The position numbers and the translations under genes are program-made. From assembly GCA_028551475.1 (NCBI GenBank), contig CM052362.1, positions 13,694,521 to 13,758,520 on the forward strand: a stretch of DNA of 64,000 nucleotides, given 5' to 3'. Source of the DNA: Casuarina equisetifolia (Eukaryota > Streptophyta > Magnoliopsida > Fagales > Casuarinaceae). Numbering within the stretch: the first letter of the stretch is position 1; each line of letters opens with the position of its first letter. The notes beneath the pieces were generated by a model that was not told the origin of the DNA, ran no database searches, and worked only from the letters and a program-made list of their open reading frames with translations. This document shows, in pieces, positions 49,591 through 60,309 of this stretch.

Positions 49591-49981
49591 TTACTTACTT
49601 GACGGGAAGCGCAGAAAGACGCACTTTGCACGACCCTGCTCTTTGATGGTCACGAATTGGTTAATCAAGTCAAAGAAGACGGAGAAGCATTTTCCCAACT
49701 GAGCAATCGGCATTTGGATGAGCCTTCCATTACGTAAAGCTTGGAAATAACTCATATCCCAAAGGTATTGGCTTAAATTCCTAAAGTGCCCACATTTTTT
49801 GTTGCTTTGCCTTGTCATTCTAGCCTCGAGGCACCACAAATGAAATGACAAAAGGATGGAAACATTGGCGCTTTGGAATAGAGTCAACTCCAACTCAAAA
49901 GCTTCAGCAACCTTGTCAGAAGCAACATTGCTTATAAGATTTTCAAAATGGACTATCCTTGAAGCAAGCACTAAGCACATT
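49591..49981 (-). pseudogene. Coding-like segment of unknown family beside the copia LTR
   Basis: An open minus-strand frame of about 130 codons lies immediately outside the copia LTR and ends at a stop near 49591. Composition is protein-like (for example KVAEAFELELTLFQSANVSI and LIQMPIAQLGKCFSVFFDLI). The frame continues into the LTR up to 50034, but that part is LTR sequence, so any true upstream exon is elsewhere. Sequence right of the element (55065 on) does not extend it in frame. I do not recognise a domain. It may be a gene fragment cut by the element, or another repeat. Confidence 0.3.
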
Positions 49982-50382
49982 TGAAAGAAATCAAAGGGAT
50001 CAACTGGAACCCTAACTCTAATGAAGAAGAACAAAAGAGGAACTCAAACCCTAAACTCAATTTTCTAAATTTCTCGATGAACCATTCTATTGATTTACAA
50101 TTGATTTATACAAGTAATTACAAATTGAAAACAAAAACAAATTGATTTGAATCAATTAACAAATATTGCAAATCTACAACAACAAAGTTGAAAAGGAAAT
50201 ATGGTGAGGTGGCGGCAACAATCTCAACTTCTTGCGATTGCAATTGCACACAATCACGAGGTTAGGCATGATCACGGGTCCAAGTCAAGTGCCTATTGAC
50301 ATGGCCCTAAGGCTAATGTGGCACCCACCTCGTGTTGACATGGTTGATGACATGGCACCTGACATGTCATGTCCTTTTAACA
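49982..50382 (-). repeat. 3' LTR of the copia element
   Basis: It begins TGAAAGAAATCAAAGGG and ends TTTTAACA on the plus strand (TGTTA...TTTCA on the element strand). It matches 54681-55064 along its whole length with substitutions and small indels. Confidence 0.85.
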
Positions 50383-50391
50383 TTCCCCCAC
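50383..50391 (-). other. Polypurine tract of the copia element
   Basis: The element strand reads GTGGGGGAA directly before the 3' LTR start TGTTAAAAGG. This is the expected place and composition of the plus-strand primer. Confidence 0.75.
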
Positions 50392-50457
50392 ATGCTAAAG
50401 GGTTGAAATGGACCATCAACTTGGAGTGAAAGAGCTTGAACCTAGCAAAAGACAAAA

Positions 50458-50950
50458 TCATTGTGAAGATATTTGCAAGCTAATCAATAGAGAAAATAAA
50501 CTAAAGGAATAGCTTACCATAAGCAAGATGTGCTTAGACAAAGTGGAAGTAATATGTTTGGTGTAAGCATGAAACACAAGATTGGCAGTCAAGTATAGAG
50601 TAGACAAATTGTTACACCAGAGAGTATAGGGCTGAGGTAGTAAGGCATGCAAGTCACGTAAAAGATACTCAATCATCATGAGTTCAACCTTAATGTCAAT
50701 TAAAGATTAATACTTTGCCTCAGTGCTAGAGCAAGCAACTATGCATTGTTTGTGAGAACTCCACGAAATCATATTCAAATCCAGGAATATGCAAAAGCCA
50801 CCAATTGAATGTTGATCATCATGGTTATCGACCCACCCAACATAGAAAGCATAAAGGGATATGGAGGGACAATGAATGAGAAGGAGATTGAGCTGAGGAG
50901 TGATGATCAAGTAGTAAAGGATATGCTTCACAACTTACTAATGAGCAGTA
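50458..50950 (-). pseudogene. Copia RNase H region
   Basis: Minus-strand frames give DDQHSIGGFCIFLDLNMISW and SSHKQCIVACSSTEAKY, then YTLWCNNLSTLYLTANLVFH and AYTKHI. They follow the copia RNase H order (SxGxCxxLGxxLISWxSKKQ...STEAEY...DNxSAxxLxxNPVFHARTKHI). The DN of the last block has become NN and stops separate the parts. Confidence 0.8.
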
Positions 50951-51239
50951 GTCGGATGGTGTAGAAATTGGCAAGCTGTCTTAACTAAGTAGGCAATGTC
51001 AGGTCATGTGAGCATGAGATACTAAAGAGCACCTATAATAATGCGGTAAAGCATAAGGTCGCCCAAGTGAACTGAGCATGACTTATTTGTGGAGCAAAGG
51101 GTGGAGATAGCCTTAGCCTTATGCATCTTAGCTTAATTAAGAATGTTGAGGGTGAGCTTGGCCTAATGGAGAAAAAGATCTACGGAGGTAGGTTGGACTT
51201 CAACACCAAAAAAGTAATGTATGGAGCCAAGATCTATGA

Positions 51240-52000
51240 GTTTAAATTCCTTATGAAGAGCCTATAATAAAGTAGAGAACGGAGCTGTGCAAAGCTAGTC
51301 AAGATAATATCATCCACATAGACAAGTAACACAAAACTATACTGGGATGTGTGGAGAGTGAAAAGTAATGTGTCAGCCAAGGAGATGACAAAATTGAAGG
51401 AGACCAAGAAGGAGCTTAAAAGTTGGTATCATGCATAAGGGGCCTATTTGAGGCCATAGAGAGAGCAATGCAGATAGCAAACATGAGTAGGGCACTCAAG
51501 ATCAACAAAGCATTGTGGTTGGTCCATGTAGACAACCTTAGAGAGATAATCATGTAGGAAGGCATTAGAGACATTGAGTTGGTAAATCGACCAGCCACGG
51601 GAGTAAGCAAGGCAAGGATTGTGGAAATAGTAATAGGCTTCGCAACAAGATTGAAATTCTTAGTGTAGGCAATGCTTTCCTACTGGTGAAACCCTTTGGC
51701 CACTAGACAAGCCTTGTAATGGTCCAAGGAGCCATCTAACTTAAGCTTAACCTTATAAATCCACTTACCGCTTATGGGTTTGACACTTGAAGGGAGCGGG
51801 ACTAAGTCTATGTTCCATACTAAGGTCTATATACCTTATAAATCCACTTACTGCTTATGGGTTTGACACCTAAGGGGAGCGGGACTAAGGTCTATGTACC
51901 ATTATGGAGGAGGGCAATGTACTTGGCAACCATGGCCTTATGCTAGTGAGTATCCAAATAGCCTTAAAGTAACATATGGGTTTAAGGAAAGTCTAGGTAT
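51240..52000 (-). pseudogene. Copia reverse transcriptase region
   Basis: The pieces include NAFLHGYLSEVVYMDQPQCF, CPTHVCYLHCSLYGLKQAPY and LVYVDDIIL (51299-51325). The catalytic YVDD is preserved although the frame is broken elsewhere. Confidence 0.8.
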
Positions 52001-54680
52001 AGGTAATAAGGGCAAAGGTGTGGTTGCAGGTGACATGGCATCTAATGATAATGTCATCCTGAAGGCGGGTAATAGGTTGACTAGGTGTTGTAGGGGGTCA
52101 AGGAAGGGTTTAGTGAGAACACATCAAGGGTAAGGGGAGGAGGAGGTGCAAGTGTAGTAAGGGCATGGGAAGGGAAAAGGACCAAAAATAGAGATTGTCC
52201 AAGAAAGGGGGAAGATAGGTTTGGACTAGGTATTATGGAAGGTAGGGTGTGGTAAGGAAAGATGTCTTCACGGAAGACAACATCTATAGTGAGGTAGATG
52301 TGTTGATTATTAGGGTAGTAGCAATGGTAACTTTAGTAACTAGGTGGGTAGTTGAGAAAGATGCAAATGCAAGAGTGGGGAATGAGCTTATGGGGAGCAT
52401 AAGGGCAAATATTGGGAAAGACAACACAACTAAAGACATAAATGTGGGTAATATCAAAGGGTTTGTGGAAGAGGACCTACTGAGGAAGAGATTTTAGAGC
52501 ATGGGAGTATGGAGGCGGCAATTGATAAGAAAAATTGCAGTCTCAAAGATAAAGTCCTAAAAATAAGGAGGAATAGCAATTTGAGTTAGAAGGGTGAAAC
52601 CAATTTCAACAATGTCACGGTATTTGCATTCAACAATAGCATTTTGAAAGGGAGAACAAAATCAGGAAACATGTTAATGAATACCAATAGACTAAAGGTA
52701 GGAGTGAAAGGTTGCTAACATGAATTTTGGAGCGCCATCGCAATTACTTGTAATTGATATTGAAGTTAATTCTTAACAAATTTGTAAAATGTTGTAAAAA
52801 TCATAAGGAATTAAGAATGGGTTTAAAATATATAAAGCCACATAAAGTGAGAAAATTCATTAATAAAGGACATATAAAACTTGTTTTTGTTTATTAACTT
52901 AGCAAGGGAAGGGCCCTATACATCAAAATAAACCAATTGAAAGGATTGACTAGACCTAGAGGGAGAAAAAAGGTGGGTATGGTGATAACTCTTACTAATA
53001 GCACATGCCTTACATTAGGGATACAAAAGGTACATGTATAGGGTAAGTAGACTTCAAAAAGAGATTGCCTATCCACACTAGACGATGATGCCATAAAAAA
53101 AAAAGGACTAGTGTGGATAGCCAAATGTGCATAAGGGGATACATCAGATGACTCAACATAGTAATGACCAAAATCAAGGGTACCATGGAGGATAATTTGT
53201 TTCGTAAGACAAGAGATTGCCTAAAAATAAATAACAAATAACAAAAAATAAAAAATAACAATTGTTATTTAACTTGAATTTTGAAACGAATAAAATATTT
53301 TTGGTAATAGAAGGGATAACTAAAACATTATAGAAATGGAAGGAAGAAGTTTAGAAAGTACTTGTGTGAGTGATAGGTAAGGTCACACCATCACCCATGG
53401 TGAGTTGTTGGGATCTAGTGTAGGGAGTGGCACTAAATAAGGCAACAGTGGAGTTTGTAACATGGTGGGATGCCTTAAAGTTAGGATGCCAAGAGATGAT
53501 ATTGAGAGTAAAAGGAGGTGGATTGGGAGGTCCGTAGTGAGAGAGAGGTGGAGGTAGGTGAGTGTAGTGGGCCTGAGGTGGATAATAAGGTGAAAGAGGG
53601 TAAGACTTTAGGCATGTAACATGGGCCTAAGGAGTATGTTGAGTTAAGGGGGACATGTTATTAGGTAGTTGCAAGTTCGAGTTAAATTCCCCACGACACT
53701 TAACAATCTGGCCCAACTTGCAGCAGAGATGGCAATAAGGCATGTTGTGGTGTCAGCCTCGGTTTCCATTATAATAAGGCCATGAAATGTTGGGTGAGCT
53801 AATCATTCATGGGTTGGGCCATGATAGATAGGTAAGGCATGTTTTGGCGCGGGTTAGAGAACATGCCTAGGCTAGGTTTGTCAGAGGTCAGGTGGGAGTG
53901 ACTCGAGTGAAGGTTCGATTGAGCCATAAATTGACCTAAAAATGTAGCAAATATTGCTTTTTGAAGAAGGGTGACAATGCTACAATTGGCATGACTTTCC
54001 TAGGTAAGGATAAGGTTGTGAATGGTTTCATGACTTAATGGAGCAATTTGGTTATGCATCAAGATGCTAATGGCGAAGGCATCATACTCTTCACTAAGAC
54101 CACAAAAAACATATTCATCATCATAAATCTAGTCATTTAATGGTGGCGAGTTGGTCAAAGATGGCCTTGAGGTCATGGAGAAATTTGATCATTGATTAGG
54201 AGCCACGGGCAATAGTCTAGAGCTAGAGGCAAAGAGGGGAGGAGTGGTTTACACTATGTAGGTGTGCTAGAGGTGTAACCACATGGTGACCAATGACCAA
54301 AAATCCATTAGCAAGGTGACCACCATGTTGGTGGAGGTGGCTAGAATCAAGCCCAGAGTAGCTTGATTATGATGAGCCATGAAGTGTATACTAGATTGGG
54401 CTAGTGGTATCATTAGGAGCGACAAGAGTCTAAGGTAGAACAAGTTCCCAACCTTCAAGAATCAATATAAGTTAATTCAAGACCGAGAACGAAAGAAACT
54501 AGGTTTTCTAAATGACAAAATTCATGTTTTTGAACCATTTGGTAAAGGTAAGGGTTGGTATCGTCGACATGGGAGAGGTTGCTAGAACTATAGGTAGAGG
54601 TGAGTTAGAGGTAGAAAATCAATAGAGGTTAACATAAGGGTTTCTAGTGGAGAAGCATTGGCCACTAACTCCAATGACCA

Positions 54681-55064
54681 TGAAAGAAATCAAAGGGGAT
54701 TTTGGCTAGAACCCTAATTTTGATGAAGAAGAACAAAAAAGGAACTCAAACCCTAAACCTAATTTTTTGAATTTCTCAATGAGCCATTCTATTGATTTAC
54801 AATTGATTTATACAAGAAAGTACATATTGAAAAATAGGAAGAAAAAAAATTAACTCGAATCAATTAACAAATCTTGCAAATCTACAATGACAAAGCCATA
54901 AAGGAAATTCGGTGAGGCAACAACGACAATCTCAACTTCTTGTGATTGCAATTGCATATAATCAAAGGTCGAGCATGATCATAGGTTTAGGTCGGGTGCC
55001 TATTGATGTGGCCCTAGGGCTAATGCGGCTGATGATGTGGCACCGGACGTGTCATGTCCTAACA
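54681..55064 (-). repeat. 5' LTR of the copia element
   Basis: It begins TGAAAGAAATCAAAGGGG and ends TGTCCTAACA on the plus strand. The element strand continues TGGTCATTGGAG, a poor version of the tRNA-Met primer-binding site. Confidence 0.85.
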
Positions 55065-55969
55065 AAATTATTGTTTCTTCACTAACTCTAAAATGATTAA
55101 AGAAATTTTTTAAAGTGATCTAGGTGAATTGGACTTTAATAATCTCTTTAAAATATCACCAATACCATCATGCCCATGGTACTAAAAATGACAATTGTTC
55201 TCCTTGGCAATATATGTTGGGTTGAAAGGTTACCTTGTGCCTAAAGTTTTCCAAACACTTTTTCACAAGACTCACATAAGCTTTCAAATCCTGCAAATTT
55301 AGTTTTTGAGTATAATGACTACATAGTAGTTATAGTATCTACCAAAGGTAGGACATTTGCCACAAAGTGCTTTCAAACTTGTCCCTAAACTACATTAAAG
55401 AGATGATTATGTAGTTAAATCTCTATTCATAATTAAAAGAGAATAATGATGGTGATGAATCAAAAAGGAAGGAGTTCCAATAGAATAATGTGTTGTCTCA
55501 ACCTTAATAGAGAAATCCTCACTTTAAGATCTACTAGTAAGAGACATAAGGAAGAGAAGGCCTAGCTGTCATAACTTTTAAACATCTTGATTTATGATGA
55601 TTAGAATTAAATCCACCCAAATTTCCACTAGATACCGAAGTGGAAAGGTACATCCTTCTTCAATTGAATAGAACAGTAACTAGGCATAGCCCTTTTGATT
55701 CCAACATAAATAAAGGTGAAACATAAACAATGGACAATTTTGTCAACTGGCTTGTGGCACTTAGTCCAATTGATTGTTAACCTCCATAATGGACATCCTT
55801 ATAATTGATCAGATTCTTTTCTTCAACCATTTTCATAAAAGGACCAAAAAACTCCAACAAAGATCAATTGACAAAAAGCATCGGCTAGTAAGAAAAGTTA
55901 GATCAACATCCTAAAGAGTAAGCAATAGAAATATCTTTTTTGATTTTAATTGGTAAACCACAAAAAAAG
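55065..55969. other. Spacer between elements, no gene recognised
   Basis: The minus strand has a weak coding-like run near 55150-55310 (for example STQHILPRRTIVIFSTMGMM) with stops around it. I cannot assign it. Confidence 0.3.
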
Positions 55970-56972
55970 GTAACGGATCTAGGTTTATGTATCTAGCCCA
56001 AAGTTAGTTAAGTTAGATAAAGTAAGCCCATTAGGGTTTTTTCTTAATAAAAAGACATGATCCCTACGAGGTGAGGCAATTTTGATTATAATCTTAATTG
56101 TTAGTTTTGTTTATTAGCTTTGGTTTTTTAATATAGTTTTATGGTTTAGAAGTTCCTATATAAGCCCTGTTGGTCTAGGTATTCCCATTTAAATCTTAAT
56201 TTATCCTTCGAGAGAGAATCTTCTACCATTCCTTATAATAGGTGATCTCATTGGATACCAAATGGTATCAAACGGCATCAAAGCCTTTAAGTCTTGATTT
56301 TCAAGAGTTGAAGACCCAAAATCCTATGTTCTAATTAAGTATAAGGCATATTTGGTTCCAATAGAAAAGGGAGAAAATAAAAGGAAGCTAGTAGTAGAAG
56401 CAACAAGCATACAACCTACAAAAGAGGGAAGAATTGCCTCTCTAACCTTTTTTGTCACTTAGGGAATGCACTAGTAATGATTTTAAAGTTTTATGATTTA
56501 ATTTCAAAGTAATGATTTCAAGCATATGAAATTCAATTTTAAGTTTAGCTTTAAGTTCAAGTTCAAATTCAAGTGCAAATTCAAGTTTTAATTCAACTTT
56601 AAATCCAAGTTGGTTTATGCTTTATCTTTTATTTGAGTTTAAGTTTTTCTAGCTATTAGGTTTTCTTTAAATTGGAAAAACTTGAAGGCAAGATTTCTTT
56701 AAAAAGAGATGGTATGTTATGGGTTTGCACTTATGTATCTAGTCCAAAATTAGTTAAGTCAGGATTGATGTCTTGATTGTTGGTTTTGTTTGTTGGCTTT
56801 GGGTTTTTTAATATAGTTTTATGGTTTAGGAGTTCCCATTTAAGCCCTATTTATCCTTCCATTGGTCTAGGTGTTCCTATCTAAGTCCCACTATTGGTCT
56901 AAGTATCCCTACCTAAGCCTTAATCTATCATTTGTGAAAGAATCTTTCGTTATTCCTTATAAGATATGATCA
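55970..56972 (+). mobile_element. TRIM-like non-autonomous LTR pair
   Basis: Two related terminal repeats, about 55970-56250 and 56715-56972, share TTATGTATCTAGYCCAAARTTAGTTAAGT, TTTTTTAATATAGTTTTATGG and ATTCCTTATAAxA blocks in order. The right one starts TGTTATGGGTTTGCAC and ends TATGATCA. The interior is only about 460 bp and non-coding. Just after the left repeat, ATGGTATCAAACGGCATC resembles the tRNA-Met primer-binding motif; purine-rich AAAAAGAGATGG precedes the right repeat. A TATA box (CTATATAAGCCC) lies in the left repeat. Size and layout match a terminal-repeat retrotransposon in miniature. No clear target duplication. Confidence 0.6.
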
Positions 56973-57943
56973 AAATGGTATAAAAAAACCTTGATCTTGA
57001 ACCCACAAATCGTACTACAAATAGTACTTTTAGGGAAGTAAGTACCATTTGAGCTAGACATATTTGACAAAATATATTAGGTGTAAGCGATAAATAATGA
57101 AGTAGACTGAAATAGGACAACTTAGAATATGGAAAAGGAATACATTAAAAGAAAAGATCAACTTGTAATATTTTCCAAGTTAATAAATTAGTAGATATAA
57201 ATAGGAATGCCATAGCAATCTTATGGCAATGTCTTTTAGAATCAAAATTGAAAAGATATTGTATCTGTAAGTTAAGCATTTCTTGCCAACTCTGATCAGA
57301 TACCCTTTCCAAATGCAAGTGAACTATGCTTAGATGCTTCGTAAAACCACACCAATCTACGAAAAGAGCTAATAGATGAGTAGGCTTCCCTTTCAATTCC
57401 ATGAATCTAAGACATGATGGGAGTTTGCATGCCTCAATAGGAAACAAATCATTGAAGTATAATACAAGATCACCTTTTCTTGTTGCCATGGGGTCAACCT
57501 ATAAACAAGTCCATTCTTGAACAAAGGCAAGGAATTGATAAACAAAATATCACACATAGCCTAAATGAAAATGATAACATTCGTGGGTCTAGCCATTCCT
57601 AACAAAATTTCAAAGGGCAACACATCCATTGCATAACCTATGCTTACATCCTTGATGGGGATTAGATCTTAAGAACCTAACCATTCCTTTTGTTCTCTCT
57701 ACTAGATGGAAACAAGTTGAATCGGATGTCTAACTTCCCTTATGCATCAATCCTTATGCAACATGATAGAGATTAAGAACTATATTATGGCTTAACAAAA
57801 TAAAAGTAATGATAATTGTGCATATAACAACAATAAATTGTTTCTTCTATAAATTATTGGATCTTAAAATATTGGAGGAGTGTAAATTGAGACAAGAAAT
57901 TGTTTCTACCTTAACAGGTGTTGCTAAAACCAATAGATATAAT
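56973..57943. other. Spacer with an unassigned minus-strand open frame
   Basis: From ATG 57489 to a stop at 57145 the minus strand is open for 114 codons (MATRKGDLVLYFNDLFPIEA, later SDQSWQEMLNLQIQYLF). No domain is recognised, and there is no evidence of splicing or of a partner. It could be chance in a repeat. Confidence 0.3.
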
Positions 57944-58460
57944 TGAAAATAAGAATTCAAATAAATTCTTATTTTCCTCAAGAACAACTCAAGAATACCA
58001 AGAACAATAACTGTGGAAAATGATTTTTGATTTCGATGATGAAATTATACAAAATGATTCCAATTTATAGGAATCCTTAAACATACATAAAAAAGGAAAA
58101 CGAAAAACCTAATACAATTGAATCTATACATACCTATAAGATTGATTTTAAATGGTATGAATCTTTGAGAGAATTTAGGGCTTTTCCTAAATTCAGACTC
58201 GACGTGGTAGGTGGTTTGATTATGTTGACAAGTCTGAGAAAATCGCATGATTCTGTGCTTGAAATGGAAGGTTTCCGGTGATGGAATGTTGGTTGGATGT
58301 TTCTAAAAGAGATTAAGACTTTTGGGGAGAGAAACGGCACACCAGCTCTCGCGGCGCACCATCCTCTCATGATGCAGGGCTGACATGGCTAGGTTTAGCC
58401 ACATGTCATCTTATAGTAGCTGATGTGCCCATGTAACATGGCAGGCTGACATGTTTAACA
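57944..58460 (-). repeat. 3' LTR of the second copia element
   Basis: It begins TGAAAATAAGAATTC and ends ATGTTTAACA on the plus strand. GGGTAGG on the element strand directly before it (58461-58467) is a short polypurine tract. Confidence 0.85.
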
Positions 58461-58493
58461 CCTACCCGCAAGCTGATGGGTCGCACTAAACAG

Positions 58494-59060
58494 TTAGCTT
58501 GTGTTAAAGAGTAGCAAAGCAAGAGGAGGAGAGTCCTTTAATGAAAATGTCAGTAGGTTGATTAATTGAGGAAATAAATTACACGTGAAGCTGTTTATTC
58601 TTGATGCATTCACAGATAAAATGAAAATCAATCTCCACATGTTTAGTTCGAGCATGAAACACAGGATTATTGGAGAGATATAAGGCCGATAGATTATCAC
58701 ACCATAAGGTCAAAAATGTGGTTTGTGATTGACCAAAATCACAAAGAAGTGCTTCAATCCAAATGAGTTCTGCAGCCGTATCGGCAAGGCTTTTGAACTC
58801 AGCATCAGTGCTAGAATGAGAAACTATTTTCTATTTGTGAGAACACAATGAAATAAGGTTATTCTTGAGATAAATGCAAAAACCACCTATTGATTTCTGA
58901 TCATCACAGTCACCGACCCAACTGGTGTCGGAATAGGCATGAAGTTGGGTGGAAGAAGATTTGATAATATGAATGTCACAATGCAAGGTATCTATTAAAA
59001 AATATAGGATATGCTTCACAAAGGTCCAATGACTTGTGGTAGGAGCATGCATGTATTAAC
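58494..59060 (-). pseudogene. Copia RNase H region of the second element
   Basis: The pieces read HAYSDTSWVGDCDDQKSIGG, FCIYLKNNLISLCSHK and LTLWCDNLSALYLSNNPVFH followed by ARTKHVEIDFHF. Order and motifs match copia RNase H; one or more stops interrupt it. Confidence 0.8.
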
Positions 59061-59232
59061 AAGCAGTGTTGACAGCAAAAGCGATGTTAGGCTGAGTTAG
59101 GATAAGATATTGAAGAGTGTTGACAATACTTCAATAATGAGTGGGGTCAAAAAAAGGTTCCCCATCATGAAGGGATGGGGGATGACCTATGGTACAAGGA
59201 GTAGAAACGCTACGAGCGTTACCCATGCTTGC

Positions 59233-60139
59233 TCATTTAAGAATATCTTGAGCAAATTTGGAATGGTGGAGTAGAAGACCATTTGGAGTGGATAAGGCTT
59301 CAATGCCAAGAAAATAGTGCAGATCTCTGAGATCTTTCATATTAAATTCACATTGGAGTTGTTCCAGAATATGATGAAGTGGAACATCGGGACTACCAAT
59401 AAATAAATAAAATGTAATTAACATAAACTAAAATAAAAACACTATAGGTAGCAATATGAAGAAAAAATAATGAAGAATGAGCCTTGGAGAGTGAAAACCC
59501 AATTTTTAATAAAAAGTGGGTAAGGCGTTGATTCCAAGCACGTGGGGCTTGTTTTAAACCATAGAGAGATCGCTTAAGATGACAAACATAGTTGGGATGT
59601 TGAAGGTCTTTAAAACCTTGAGGTTGGTGCATAAATACTTGTTTATCAAGATTCCCATGTAGAAAGGCATTTTTAACATCAAGTTGGTGTATTTTCCATC
59701 TGTTGCTATATGCAATTGAAAGAAGAGTCCGAATAGTAATTGGTTTTGCAACTAGACTAAATGTTTCGGTATAATCTATACCAGGACATTGACGAAAACC
59801 TTTAGCCACTAAGCGGGCTTCATAGCATTCAAGCGTGCCATCAGAGCAGAGTTTAATTTTGTATACCCATTTGCATCCAATTAGGATAATCTTAGCAGGA
59901 AAAGGGATAAGTTCCCATGTTTGATTTTTAAGTAGGGTAGTATATTCTTCAGCCATGGCCTTTTGCCAATCAGGAGAGGAGGAAGCTTTTGTGAAGCATG
60001 AAGGTTCCTTATGAGGAAAAGATGTAGCAATTAAGGCATATGTATGTTGCCTAGTTAAAGTCCTCTTAGCAATAGTACCACCGCATAACCATGTTGTCAT
60101 AGGGTGTATAGGAGGAGGAGATGGTGATGGTGAGGGCAC
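59233..60139 (-). pseudogene. Copia reverse transcriptase of the second element
   Basis: A long open stretch runs from 60139 to 59393 (248 codons): DWQKAMAEEYTTLLKNQTWE, then GCKWVYKIK, YEARLVAKGFRQCPGIDYTE, HQLDVKNAFLHGNLDKQVFM and LKRSLYGLKQAPRAWNQRL, the complete copia RT order. At the active site the expected YVDD reads YVNY (59412-59429), replacing both catalytic Asp residues, and the frame then shifts. The part after the shift ([33 protein letters not shown]) lies at 59233-59400. Confidence 0.85.
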
Positions 60140-60309
60140 ATAAGGTGCTAGTGGAGCAGGATGTTGTTCAAAGGAATGGGAAGAGGCAACATAGATTAAG
60201 GAGGAAGGTTCTAAAAGTGGAACTTATGGCTAAGGGAGGTTGGGCAAAGAAATTTGTAAAGGAATGTAAGATGCCCTCGATGAGATTGCGAAGGATGAAT
60301 GAGTCATGA

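Larger units (their letters stand above)
49982..55064 (-). mobile_element. Complete but decayed Ty1/copia element
   Basis: Two similar LTRs bound a 4.3-kb interior in minus orientation: 5' LTR 54681-55064, 3' LTR 49982-50382. From right to left come gag pieces (EYVFCGLSEEYDAFAISILM near 54050-54110), integrase remnants (about 52150-53300), reverse transcriptase (NAFLHGYLSEVVYMDQPQCF, LYGLKQAPYAWYQLL, LVYVDDIIL) and RNase H (about 50458-50950). Stops and frame changes break every domain, so it is not autonomous. Flanking pentamers ACATT (49977-49981) and AAATT (55065-55069 allowing one base) differ at one position, suggesting a decayed target duplication. Confidence 0.85.
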
